A program made the translations under genes and the position numbers. DNA of 64,000 bases from a candidate division KSB1 bacterium. Lineage in GTDB: Bacteria; Zhuqueibacterota; Zhuqueibacteria; Zhuqueibacterales; Zhuqueibacteraceae. A model generated the notes under the pieces. That model did not search any database and had not been told where the DNA came from. It was given only the letters and a program-made list of their open reading frames with translations. The stretch spans positions 89,922-153,921 of the forward strand of contig JAPDPX010000011.1 of NCBI GenBank assembly GCA_034506255.1, given 5' to 3'. Below, piece by piece: positions 18,032 to 27,012 of the stretch (position 1 is the first letter of the stretch; every line of letters begins with the position of its first letter).

Positions 18032-20038
18032 ATGCCTCACAAGCGGGTTCGACTGTGGTCCGCCGTGATGTTGTTGTTGGTACTGTTTTGTGACACTGGT
18101 GGTGCCCAAACGCGGCTGCCGGCGATCTTTTCCGATCACATGGTCCTGCAGCAGAAAATGCGCATTCCGCTTTGGGGCAGTGCGCCGCCGGGTGCCACTG
18201 TCACGGTGCAACTTGGGCGGCAACGCCAAACGGCCCGGGTTGATGCCCGGGGGCAATGGCGGGTGCACTTGCATCCCATGCCGGCGGGTGGGCCTTACGA
18301 ACTGCTGGTATGGAGCAGTGACACGCTGCGTTTTCGCAATGTCATGATCGGCGAGGTGTGGCTGTGCTCCGGCCAGTCCAACATGGAAATGCCGCTGGTG
18401 AGCACATGGGCGAAGGTGAACAATTTCCGCGAGGAAGTCGCGGCAGCCAATCATCCCAATCTGCGGTTGCTGCTCATCAAGCGGGCCAAAAGCACCAAAC
18501 CGCAAAGCGAGGCCGACACCGAGGGCTGGAAGGTGTGTGACACCACCAGCGTGAAGAATTTCTCCGCCACCGCCTATTTTTTCGGCCGCCATTTGCAGCA
18601 AAAGCTCGGCGTGCCGGTGGGGCTGATTCAAAGTGCGTGGGGCGGCACCGTGGTGGAGGCCTGGACCAGCGGGGCCTCGCTGAAAACTGTGCCGGACATC
18701 AAAGGCTTCGTCGAGCTGCTGGAAAAGACAGCACGCGACAGCATTTTCGATCAGGCCCTTTATGAGAAGAACCTGCAGGGCTGGCACCATCAGATTGCCG
18801 AGTTGGATCGCCAGGCCGCGGGCAGCGATCTGCCCTGGTGGGAGCCGCAACGCGAGGATCAAAACTGGCAGGTGATGGAGTTGCCCACGGTTTGGGAACG
18901 TGCCGGCCTGGTGGATTTTGACGGCCTGGTTTGGTTCCGCAAGCATATCACTCTGCCGGAAACTGTTGCCGGCCGGAAACTGCGGTTACACCTCGGGCCG
19001 ATAGATGATTTCGACTGGACTTTTTTCAACGGCCGCGAAATCGGCCGCACCACCGTGTTCAATGTGCCGCGGCAGTATGAAGTGCCGGCGGACCTGGTGC
19101 AAGCCGGTGACAATGTCATCGCCGTGCGGGTGCTCGATACCGGCGGCAACGGTGGTTTTTACGGCCGGCCGGAACAGCTCTACCTGGTGGGAAGTGATTC
19201 CGTGCGGGTTGCGCTCGCCGGTGCCTGGCGCTTTCAATCCGGCTTGCGTCTGCGCGAGATTCCGCTGCCGCCGCCCTCGCCGCGCACACCCAACCGTCCA
19301 ACCGTGCTCTACAACGCCATGATTGCGCCGCTGATCCCCTATGCTCTGCGCGGCGTGATTTGGTACCAGGGCGAAAGCAACGCCGCCCGCGCTTATCAAT
19401 ACCGCACGCTGTTCCCGCTGCTGATCCGGGACTGGCGCCGGCAATGGCAGCAGGGCGATTTCCCCTTCCTCTTTGTGCAGCTCGCCAATTACCAGGCGGT
19501 GAATACCGAACCGGTGGAAAGCGAGTGGGCCGAGCTGCGCGAGGCGCAAACCCTGGCGCTGGCCGAACCCAAGACCGGCATGGCCGTGACCATCGACATC
19601 GGCGACGCAAACGATATTCATCCCGGCAACAAGCAGGGCGTGGGTGAGCGCCTGGCATTGCAGGCGCGCCGCATTGCTTATGGCGAGAAGCTGGTGCACT
19701 CCGGCCCGCTTTACAAGGGCATGAAGATCGAAAACAATCGCATCCGCCTGTTCTTCGATCACACCGGGAGCGGGTTGCTGGCCGGCGGCAATCAGGAATT
19801 GCGCGGCTTCGCGATTGCCGGCGCCGATCGCAAGTTCGTATGGGCACACGCACAGATCGCGGGCAAAACCGTGGTGGTCAGCCATCCGCAAGTGCCACAG
19901 CCGGTGGCCGTGCGCTATGCCTGGGCGGGCAACCCGGTGTGCAATCTTTTCAATCGTGAAGGCCTGCCAGCCTCACCGTTCCGCACCGACGACTGGCCGG
20001 GGGTAACGCGGGAGACCCATTTGAACCGGCAGTATTGA
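18032..20038 (+). CDS. Sialate O-acetylesterase-like SGNH hydrolase, secreted
   Basis: Encodes 668 residues from ATG 18032 with a strong AAGGGAGGGAAG ribosome binding site. Residues 1-26 form a signal peptide (LWSAVMLLLVLFCDTGGAQ). Catalytic elements of the sialate O-acetylesterase family are visible: LCSGQSNMEMPL near residue 112 (nucleophile Ser) and DANDIHPGNKQGVGERL near residue 526 (Asp-x-x-His), plus GVIWYQGESNA (Glu/Asn oxyanion region). A jelly-roll-like insertion (RAGLVDFDGLVWFRK) matches the usual inserted domain. It removes acetyl esters from sialic acids or other sugars outside the cytoplasm, fitting the adjacent glycan genes. Confidence 0.92.
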   Translation: MPHKRVRLWSAVMLLLVLFCDTGGAQTRLPAIFSDHMVLQQKMRIPLWGSAPPGATVTVQLGRQRQTARVDARGQWRVHLHPMPAGGPYELLVWSSDTLRFRNVMIGEVWLCSGQSNMEMPLVSTWAKVNNFREEVAAANHPNLRLLLIKRAKSTKPQSEADTEGWKVCDTTSVKNFSATAYFFGRHLQQKLGVPVGLIQSAWGGTVVEAWTSGASLKTVPDIKGFVELLEKTARDSIFDQALYEKNLQGWHHQIAELDRQAAGSDLPWWEPQREDQNWQVMELPTVWERAGLVDFDGLVWFRKHITLPETVAGRKLRLHLGPIDDFDWTFFNGREIGRTTVFNVPRQYEVPADLVQAGDNVIAVRVLDTGGNGGFYGRPEQLYLVGSDSVRVALAGAWRFQSGLRLREIPLPPPSPRTPNRPTVLYNAMIAPLIPYALRGVIWYQGESNAARAYQYRTLFPLLIRDWRRQWQQGDFPFLFVQLANYQAVNTEPVESEWAELREAQTLALAEPKTGMAVTIDIGDANDIHPGNKQGVGERLALQARRIAYGEKLVHSGPLYKGMKIENNRIRLFFDHTGSGLLAGGNQELRGFAIAGADRKFVWAHAQIAGKTVVVSHPQVPQPVAVRYAWAGNPVCNLFNREGLPASPFRTDDWPGVTRETHLNRQY

Positions 20039-20400
20039 GCACCGATGCCGGCCTTCGGAAGAAAGTCAACCGGCGGTCCTCGGGATCATGCGACGGCCAG
20101 ATTGGCTTGTTCGCTCGCTGATTGGTGGGGAGGAGGGCGCCGCGCGTTCATTTGCCCGGTGGGAAAAGTCCGGCTGGTGATTGAGGTTGGGAGCTGTAAG
20201 GATTTCACTGCCTGTCGCAATTGTTGCCGATCCCGTTTGACAATCGCAGTCCAAAGGTTTGAATCGGCTTCGCCCGTGTTTGGATTTTCGGCAGGGAGGG
20301 GTGTCCGGTGGAAACATCTGCAGCGCAACCCGGGAGCCAACCGATGCCGCCGGCGCGGGCAGAGCTGCAGTCATGCCATGATGCCGGTTTTCATATAAAC

Positions 20401-20433
20401 AGAAAAAGCTGTCAAACTACGACAGCTTTTTCT
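20401..20433 (+). terminator. Perfect 13-bp hairpin ending in T-run, probable intrinsic terminator
   Basis: AGAAAAAGCTGTC (20401-20413), a 7-nt loop, and GACAGCTTTTTCT (20421-20433) form a perfect 13-bp stem with A-rich and T-rich flanks, so it could terminate transcription from both sides. It lies about 360 bp past the esterase stop in a region between converging genes. Confidence 0.7.
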
Positions 20434-20793
20434 GCAAATCTCCGGCGCCCAGGCGATCACACTTGTCCGCCTTTGCGAAAATCAAGACTGGTCGGGCGCT
20501 GAGTCAGCGCAAAGCATACATATGTCTTCCGTGCATCTCACATCATGATGGCCGATCAGTCAGCAAAGCAGACTTGTGAACGTGCACCTCAAATTTCATA
20601 TCGCACTGGGACCGGTTTTTGTTGGCTCGGTCAGGGTTGTTGTCGCGCTGGCCACGAGGCCAAATTGCTCAATGGATTGGTGTGCCTGGTTTCCTGGCTG
20701 GAAATCATGGCCTGTAAAAAAAACTGCCTCCCGCTGACATCGCGTGGCCGACGCCCACCCGCCGCTCCGCGATTGTGGAGATTCTCAAAAAGA

Positions 20794-20873
20794 CCGTCCG
20801 GGCGGTGTTAAACTGGCTTCCACTAAAATTCACACGCTTGGGCTTTCGTCACACACATCATCCGCCCGGACGG
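20794..20873. repeat. Spaced 12-bp inverted repeat
   Basis: CCGTCCGGGCGG (20794-20805) is repeated in inverse orientation as CCGCCCGGACGG (20862-20873), 56 bp apart. It resembles ends of a very small element or a regulatory structure. No coding content. Confidence 0.4.
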
Positions 20874-21176
20874 TGAATCCATCTTCCAAACTTCTCACAA
20901 CTCGGCGTATCCCAGGAAACCACGCCAGGAGCATGCATCATGGCCGCCATGGAGTTTTGCAACACTCAGGCCAGCACTTCCTGGAGACGGGCCTCGCATT
21001 ATTCTGAGCTTACCTCATTTCGCATGAGTAACTTTTTTCTGTTTTTCGCAAAGTTGGGAATTTTTCGCGTCACTTTTCTCATCCTTGAAGCAGCCCCCTG
21101 CTTTCGCCGGACAGGCGGCGCCGGCGAACAATCCCAAGCTTGAAAGCATCATGCTGCTCCTCACCGCTGCCCGATC

Positions 21177-21971
21177 TCAAGGCTTGTCCCGTTTGTCACG
21201 AATTTCCCTCAACAATTGCCCGGCTTCGGCCTGGTGCTGCGGGTCATCCCATTGCACCCGCGGCAGCGTGAGACAGGCCTGCAATTGCTCGCGTGCTTCG
21301 CGGTAGCGTTCCAGCTTGATGAGCGTGCGGCCATACTCCAGACGGTGGACAGGTTTGTGGCCGTCGAGTGCCACGGCCTGGGCAAACATTTTGGCTGCTT
21401 CTTCCAGCGAGGCGCCAGGTGGCACACCGCCATAGACGACCCGGGCTGCCGCTTTCATCAACCAGTCCAGCGTGGCGATGTTGTAATGCCAGCGGCCGAG
21501 GATGTGATAGGCACCGTCGTGCCGGGGATTGAGGGCAAGAGTGCGCTCGGCCTCCTTTCGCACCTCCCTTGAAAGCCGGATCTTGGTCTTGCCGCCTTCA
21601 AACAAAGCCACACGCCCCACGCACAATGCCAGGGCAAAATGTGATTCTGCGGAATCGGGATGGAGTTTGACCGCGAGCCGTGCCAGACTGTCGCCCTGCC
21701 AGTAGAGCTGTTTCGCCTGTTTCCTGTCTCTCTCTTCGAAGGTCTTGCCCACATCGGCGCAGGCGCGTGCAGCCTTCCAGAGCGCTTCATAATTGTTGGG
21801 GTCCATTTGCAGTGCGGTGCGAAAGTGCTGCAGCGCGCCGTTATTGTCGAATGCCGCATAGGCCTCATTCCCCTGCGCCAGGGCGCGCTCCACACCGTCT
21901 TCTTGTGCGGTGCACTCACGGTTCAATGCTGCGAGCAGCAGCGATGCGACCACCAGCCCTTGCCAGTTCAT
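21177..21971 (-). CDS. Secreted or periplasmic TPR protein
   Basis: Encodes 264 residues from ATG 21971, preceded by an excellent AGGAGGAAA ribosome binding site. Residues 1-22 (MNWQGLVVASLLLAALNREC) look like a signal peptide; the Cys could make it a lipoprotein, but the lipobox is poor. Tetratricopeptide-like repeats follow: ALAQGNEAYAAFDNNGALQHF, SLARLAVKLHPDSAESHFALAL, ALNPRHDGAYHILGRWHYNIA, and MFAQAVALDGHKPVHRLEYGRTLIKLERYREAREQLQA (described by landmarks). The arrangement resembles regulator-of-microtubule-dynamics-like TPR proteins found in bacteria. Partner unknown. Stands alone, upstream of a repeat-rich intergenic region. Confidence 0.8.
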   Translation of the reverse strand: MNWQGLVVASLLLAALNRECTAQEDGVERALAQGNEAYAAFDNNGALQHFRTALQMDPNNYEALWKAARACADVGKTFEERDRKQAKQLYWQGDSLARLAVKLHPDSAESHFALALCVGRVALFEGGKTKIRLSREVRKEAERTLALNPRHDGAYHILGRWHYNIATLDWLMKAAARVVYGGVPPGASLEEAAKMFAQAVALDGHKPVHRLEYGRTLIKLERYREAREQLQACLTLPRVQWDDPQHQAEAGQLLREIRDKRDKP

Positions 21972-23283
21972 GAGATTTCCTCCTCGCCGTTGATTGTGAG
22001 AGCTTTTGCTTCTTGCCACATCTTGCAGGGTGGTTTGCCTCCTGCAACACCCGGGGACATACGATTCCTGTCGTGGCAAAAGTATCAAAAAAATCCACAA
22101 TCCCATAATCCTTAAATCACGCCGGCTTCCTGTCTGCCTGCAGGCATTTTCGTGCCAAACTTGAACTGCGAAGTCGCGAGCAAAGCCGGACTGGCCTGGC
22201 TTTGTGCGTTCTGGGCGACTTGGTGGTTCAAAAAATCTTCGCGGCCGTGATCATTTTTCCCCCGTAATTTGCCATGCCGCGCGCCACCCCTCAGAATGAA
22301 AATGAGCTTTCGTAGTAGTGCCTTCAGGCACCGACCCTGAAGGGTCTACTACAAAAAAGTGGTAAATTCTACAGGCCACCCCCCGGAGTTTGCATTTTGG
22401 AGATGGGGCACAGTTATGATATGAACAGTTCGTTCCGCTGGAGCTGTTTATTAGCGCTGCCTTGAAATGAGAGGGAGTACCCCCGGCAACCCCGCCCGCG
22501 GCGCTCTGTTTACAGCACAACCGCGATGCAACCATAAGGCATCAGGCTCAAAAACAAACCATCCGCCCAGGAAAGCAGAAATCCACGGAAAAAGCCATTT
22601 CGTGGCAGGCCATTTTCGTGGGAGGGAAGCCGTGACGTTTTTGGCGAACGGGCGAATTTCGCAGTCAGAACCGCTCGACATTCGAAAAAAGCCTTGCTTG
22701 ACTTTGGATGGAATAACTGTCGGCGCTTTGTGAACACGCCATTTCTTCCGGGCAACAGCAAGCCCGCATACAAAATTCAGGCAGCAACCATTTTCCCAAC
22801 ATTGCGATTGGGTTTATAAAGAGTGGGAAATATTGCAGCCCCGCATGCGATCCCCCAAAACGAGGCCATCAACCCGCCAGCATAAATGCAATGCAATCAG
22901 CCGGTTGAGCCGTTGCGCTGCCGGCCAGTGCCCGCGACAACCCCGCCTGCGCAGATGGAACAATTCTTGAAAATCCGCCTGCGGGATGACCCTTCCGATC
23001 CGCATGAGCGGTCGCTGAAATTCGGTTGCAGGAGAGTTTTTTTTGTGTTATTTGTCAAACGCCGGTTGTGCTGAGAACAGCGACTGCGCCCCGCCTTCCG
23101 GGCAAATGCGCTTCATAAATAAGCGGGGAGAATTTTTGTGAGATGGGTGCCGTTATTTGTTTGTTATCTTCGCCACCAGCGCCCTCCCCGCCGGCAAGTG
23201 GCTTCAGTCCGCTGCGTCCGGCAGTCATCTCCCGCAAGGCCGGTCAATTTTGTTGTCAAAACATTCAACCGAATGCATGGGCC
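21972..23283. other. Repeat-containing intergenic region
   Basis: 1.3 kb separating the divergent TPR and GMC genes. Bases 22273-22781 are repeat copy 1, described separately. The rest (about 22782-23283) shows no gene; an A/T-richer stretch near 23030-23170 is the likely promoter region of the GMC oxidoreductase gene. Confidence 0.5.
22273..22781 (-). repeat. TIR-type dispersed repeat, copy 1 (subtype A)
   Basis: On the minus strand it starts with CCTGAATTTTGTATGC at 22781 and continues with the conserved body (TTTCGTGGCAGG, TTCCGTGGATTTCTGCTTTC, CTCCAGCGGAACGAACTGTT-like hairpin, GGAGTTTGCATTTTGG region, GTAGTAG...CTACTAC hairpins), ending in the GCGCGCGGCATG tail near 22273. The whole layout matches the copy at 35801-36322. 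Short translated frames in it are conserved only because the DNA is repeated. Confidence 0.8.
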
Positions 23284-24909
23284 ATGCCCCCACCTCTCTC
23301 TCACGATTATGACTACATCGTCATCGGCTCTGGATTTGGCGGTGCCGCCGCAGCACTCCGCCTCTCGGAAAAAGGCTATCGCGTTTTAGTCTTGGAAAAG
23401 GGCAAATGGTTGCGGGCGGAAGATTTTCCCAAACGCAACTGGAATTTGAAAAAATGGCTGTGGCTGCCGGCGTTGCGGTTCTTCGGATTGTTCAAGATCA
23501 CGGTGTTCCGCCACGTCGCGATACTCTCCGGCGTGGGCGTGGGTGGCGGCTCGTTGGTTTACGCCAACACGCTGGCAATCCCCCAGGCCGGATTTTTCAA
23601 GGCGGAGAGCTGGGCGCATCTGGCGGATTGGGAGCAGGAGCTGCAGGCGCATTATGCCATGGCGTTGCGCATGCTGGGCGCAGTGCCCAATCCCCGCCTG
23701 GAGGTGGGTGATCGTGCCCTGCAGCAATTGGCTGCCGAGCTGGGCAAGCAGGAGCATTTCACTCCGACCAACGTGGCGGTTTATTTCGGCACGCCGGGAG
23801 TGACGGTACCGGATCCCTATTTCAACGGCAAAGGCCCGGAACGCACCGGCTGCCTTTTCTGCGGCGGCTGCATGTTGGGCTGCCGTTACAACGCCAAGAA
23901 CACGCTGGACAAGAACTATTTGCATCTCGCCCGGCAAAATGGCGTGCACATTCAAGCGGAAGCGGAAGTCTGCGATGTTGTCCCTCTGGATGGTGAGTCG
24001 GGCGCCACCGGCTATCGTGTCAAGTGGCAGTCCGCCACCAAATATTTCAAGAGGCGCGGTGCATTCACCTGCCGCGGGGTCGTGTTTGCCGGCGGTGTGC
24101 TCGGCACCGTCAAGCTGCTGCTGCAATTGCGCGAGACCTCTCTGCCGCGGTTGTCGGACAAAGTCGGCACGGGCATTCGCACCAATTGCGAGAGTCTGAT
24201 CGGCGTGACCACGTTCGACCGCCGGACGGTTTTTTGCGAAGGGATTGCCATCGGCTCGATTCTGCATACAGATGAGCACAGCCACCTCGAACCGGTGCGC
24301 TACTCCGCCGGCTCCGGATTCTGGCGGTTGTTCATGTCGCCACTGGTGCATGGCGGCAATGTTTTCATTCGCACCGCCCGCATCGTGGCTGATCTGCTGC
24401 GACACCCGCTGGCCAACCTGCGGCTCTTTTTCGTGGATGACTGGTCAAAGCGCACGCAAATTTTGCTGTTCATGCGCACATTGGAAAGCACGCTGCAGTT
24501 TGTGCGCGGCCGTTTCGGGATGAAGTCCGTGCTGACACAGGGCGCGGCCCCAACGCCCTTTATTCCCGAGGCCCGGGAACTGGCGGAACGCTACAGCAGT
24601 ATTGTGAACGGCAGGCCCGCAGCGCTGCTCACGGAGACGCTGCTGGGCATCCCCACCACCGCGCACATCCTCGGCGGCGCCGTGATGGGCAGGGATCGCA
24701 GCGAAGGTGTGATTGACAAGGACAACCGTGTCTTTGGGTACGACAATATGTATGTCTGCGATGGCGCGATGATCTCGGCCAATCCCGGCGTCAACCCTTC
24801 GCTCACGATTTTGGCGCTCACCGAACGGGCAATGAGCAAGATTCCGCCGGCCCCCCGCCGGCACGAGGTCTATAGTGAGGTTGCAAATGAAATGGTTTTG
24901 GCAGTATGA
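23284..24909 (+). CDS. GMC-type FAD-dependent oxidoreductase (cholesterol-oxidase-like)
   Basis: Encodes 541 residues from ATG 23284. The N-terminal dinucleotide motif YDYIVIGSGFGGAAAALRLSEKG binds FAD; VGVGGGSLVYANTL is the second flavin-contact segment. A Cys-rich stretch CLFCGGCMLGCRYNAKNT (about residues 195-212) is typical of the cholesterol-oxidase/FAD-linked GMC subgroup. The C-terminal VCDGAMISANPGVNPSLTILALTERAM carries the family-conserved His/Asn-Pro region. It likely oxidises a sterol-like or other hydrophobic alcohol. Its last 23 bp overlap the TonB-like gene, so the two are co-transcribed. Confidence 0.88.
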   Translation: MPPPLSHDYDYIVIGSGFGGAAAALRLSEKGYRVLVLEKGKWLRAEDFPKRNWNLKKWLWLPALRFFGLFKITVFRHVAILSGVGVGGGSLVYANTLAIPQAGFFKAESWAHLADWEQELQAHYAMALRMLGAVPNPRLEVGDRALQQLAAELGKQEHFTPTNVAVYFGTPGVTVPDPYFNGKGPERTGCLFCGGCMLGCRYNAKNTLDKNYLHLARQNGVHIQAEAEVCDVVPLDGESGATGYRVKWQSATKYFKRRGAFTCRGVVFAGGVLGTVKLLLQLRETSLPRLSDKVGTGIRTNCESLIGVTTFDRRTVFCEGIAIGSILHTDEHSHLEPVRYSAGSGFWRLFMSPLVHGGNVFIRTARIVADLLRHPLANLRLFFVDDWSKRTQILLFMRTLESTLQFVRGRFGMKSVLTQGAAPTPFIPEARELAERYSSIVNGRPAALLTETLLGIPTTAHILGGAVMGRDRSEGVIDKDNRVFGYDNMYVCDGAMISANPGVNPSLTILALTERAMSKIPPAPRRHEVYSEVANEMVLAV

Positions 24910-25636
24910 GCCCCTGCTTCAGCTTTTCCCCTACGGCGCGCCGGAGCTGCACAAGGTCTACAACAGGTATTTGACCTGGGCAGCGACCGCCGCCGTGGCG
25001 TTCGACCTTGTCATGGTGGGATCCTGGCTGGGTGGCCGGCTGCTGAGCCGGGAGCCGGAGGTGCGTCTGGTGCGTCTGCGGGTGATTCGGGATGTGGCCG
25101 AGCTTGGCCCGCCGCCCTCGATTGCCACCCCCACGCAGGCGCTGGCGGTCAGAGGCCCGCTGGTGCGGCCGAGCGTTGGCGTGCCGGTTCCCGTGCCCGA
25201 CGCGCTGATCACCCCGGAAGCCACGCTGGCAACGCAGGAGGAGATGGCCCAAATGCAGGCGCCTGTGGGAACGGGCGAATCCGGAGGCGATTCCATGGTC
25301 GTGGCAGCGGACGCCGTACTGTACGGCGAAACGCTGGAAGAGCCTGGCATCAATGAGTTTATTCCCTTCGAGATGCCGCCGATGGTGGTGAAGCGGGTCG
25401 AACCGGTCTATCCTGAGCTGGCGCGCAAAGCCGGTATGCAGGGCAAGGTGGTGGTGAAGGCACTGGTGGACAAGAATGGGCAGGTCAAGAAAGTCGCCGT
25501 GATTCAGGGCCATGAGATTTTTCACGAGGCGGCCATTCAGGCGGTGATGCTGTGGGTCTTCAAACCAGCACTGCAGCAAAACAAGCCGGTGATGGTGTGG
25601 GTGGCCATACCCCTGAACTTCGTGCTGAAGGAATGA
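24887..25636 (+). CDS. TonB family energy transducer
   Basis: Encodes 249 residues from ATG 24887, with AGTGAGG located inside the end of the GMC gene. One membrane segment (about residues 29-48, LTWAATAAVAFDLVMVGSWL) is preceded by an unusual 28-residue cytoplasmic stretch. A Pro/Val-rich linker follows, then a TonB C-terminal domain: VVKRVEPVYPELARKAGMQG, KVVVKALVDKNGQVKKVAVI and the final AVMLWVFKPALQQNKPV. Such proteins transmit proton-motive force to outer-membrane receptors, perhaps including the BtuB-like protein at 51 kb. No ExbB/ExbD is adjacent. Confidence 0.88.
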   Translation: MKWFWQYEPLLQLFPYGAPELHKVYNRYLTWAATAAVAFDLVMVGSWLGGRLLSREPEVRLVRLRVIRDVAELGPPPSIATPTQALAVRGPLVRPSVGVPVPVPDALITPEATLATQEEMAQMQAPVGTGESGGDSMVVAADAVLYGETLEEPGINEFIPFEMPPMVVKRVEPVYPELARKAGMQGKVVVKALVDKNGQVKKVAVIQGHEIFHEAAIQAVMLWVFKPALQQNKPVMVWVAIPLNFVLKE

Positions 25637-26142
25637 CAGAAGCCGTATGCTGCACCGTCAGGCATCTCTTCCGGCTTCGTCGCCTCCGCCCACAAGCATG
25701 ATGACAGGCCCATCCGAAATCTCGGGAGTCGTTGAGAGAGTCTTGAAAATTGGAGGTATACCCGCCAGAGGGCATTTTTCGAGCTGGAGTGAAAAGCTGA
25801 AGCAGCGCTCACAACCGGGGGATCCCGAGCGGGGTTGAGGGTGCATCACCGTGGGTGGGAATTCATGTTTCTGCCGCTGGAGCCGGCGGTGGGGATGCTC
25901 CGCAACCGGGAATTTTTCAAGGATTACCGGCGCGGGGCAGAAGCAATTCTGGAGGAGCGCACGGTTTTATAGTGCCGTGCGGCTGACAATATTCAAGCTC
26001 AAAAAGAGCCACCTTAAATTCCAATCCTAAACAAAATGTAAAACGGCCCCGCCCGCGCCGCAGCGTTTTGTCTGAAAATTCGCGCGTGCAAACGGGCACT
26101 GATCAGCGGGCTTTGCAACGGCGTTTAAAACCAGGCCCGGCC
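25637..26142. other. Intergenic region, nothing recognised
   Basis: About 500 bp between converging genes. Reading all frames I see only short, motif-less open stretches; no hairpin with a T-run stands out. Confidence 0.5.
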
Positions 26143-26418
26143 TCAGGTTTTGTACGGTGCAAGCAGGCAACCCTGCGCGCAGCCGGCTTTATCAGGCCAG
26201 AGTGTACAACTGGTGACCTTGAGGTTGAATCTGCCGATCGCTGCCGCCAATGCCGCCGCCTTGGCGTCAATGTGAATGGCGGCGGGCTTTCCGGTTTCCG
26301 GGCAAATGAGTTGCCGTTGCTTGCGGTATCGTCGGAACGTGCCCAGCATCACCGGCATCCAAACGTAGAGAACCGCGAGGGCGGTGATGGCAACGAGAAC
26401 CAGAAAGGGATGATCCAT
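26143..26418 (-). CDS. Small membrane-anchored Cys-containing protein
   Basis: Encodes 91 residues from ATG 26418, with a clear GGGAGG ribosome binding site. Residues 1-24 (MDHPFLVLVAITALAVLYVW) form one membrane segment followed by a basic stretch (RRYRKQRQL). The soluble part contains CPETGKPA and a C-terminal TSCTLWPDKAGCAQGCL, giving four Cys residues that could bind a metal or form disulfides. I do not know an assigned function; the good start signal and composition support a real gene. It is monocistronic. Confidence 0.65.
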   Translation of the reverse strand: MDHPFLVLVAITALAVLYVWMPVMLGTFRRYRKQRQLICPETGKPAAIHIDAKAAALAAAIGRFNLKVTSCTLWPDKAGCAQGCLLAPYKT

Positions 26419-27012
26419 GACAGCCTCCCGGTGTTTAACCATGCCGAGGCACGCAAATTCTGTGCACGGAGTCGCTGCTTGACAATCAACAGATTAGCCC
26501 GGCCGGTTTTCGCAAAGATGCGATGAAGCATGGGAATATTCGCGAGGTTGGGAATGGCTCGCCAGCAAGGTGGACGGTCAATCAATGTAACTGTCGAAAA
26601 ATTAGGTTGGTCAGCCAACCGGCATGTGGGCGGACGCGGCACAAAAATTGACACGTTTTAATAATTGCCCATTCGCTGTTGCGAAGGGAACTCTTGCGAA
26701 AAATGTTCATGCAACGGCTTGGCCATCGCGTCAGCATAAAACTCTCCACGGCTGGGGAAACAAAAATATCGGCGCCACCAAGTTTGAAACATTTCAGGAC
26801 TGAGATTATTTCAGGAAAGAGCAGGTTGGCGCAAGGCTCGTCGTTCACCGGGGACTTCGGCTCAATGACGGGAAAGTGGAGCGGGCATTGATCGTTCTCC
26901 GGGCTCCCTCCTTGCGCGCTCCTCCGCGCCTGCGCCGACCCTATGCGGATGCATGAACGGTGATCTTCCCCCTGCGCTGTTCATTGTTGTGAATCATCTC
27001 AAGGAGCCTGCC
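26419..27012. other. Intergenic region upstream of citrate synthase
   Basis: About 590 bp between divergent genes. No gene or clear promoter element was recognised; it presumably holds the promoters for citrate synthase and the small membrane protein. Confidence 0.5.

Larger units (their letters stand above)
20039..21176. other. Long intergenic region without a convincing gene
   Basis: 1.1 kb between the esterase and the TPR gene, which converge here. Short open frames lack ribosome binding sites and family motifs. The region contains a perfect hairpin at 20401-20433 and a spaced inverted repeat at 20794-20873; nothing else is recognisable. Confidence 0.6.

Noticed and set aside
20545..20811. 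88-residue open frame in the 20-21 kb gap
   Set aside because: No ribosome binding site, odd composition and no motif; it probably arose by chance.
22251..22773. Short protein-like frames conserved between repeat copies
   Set aside because: Similarity reflects recent DNA duplication; frames shift between copies and lack start signals.
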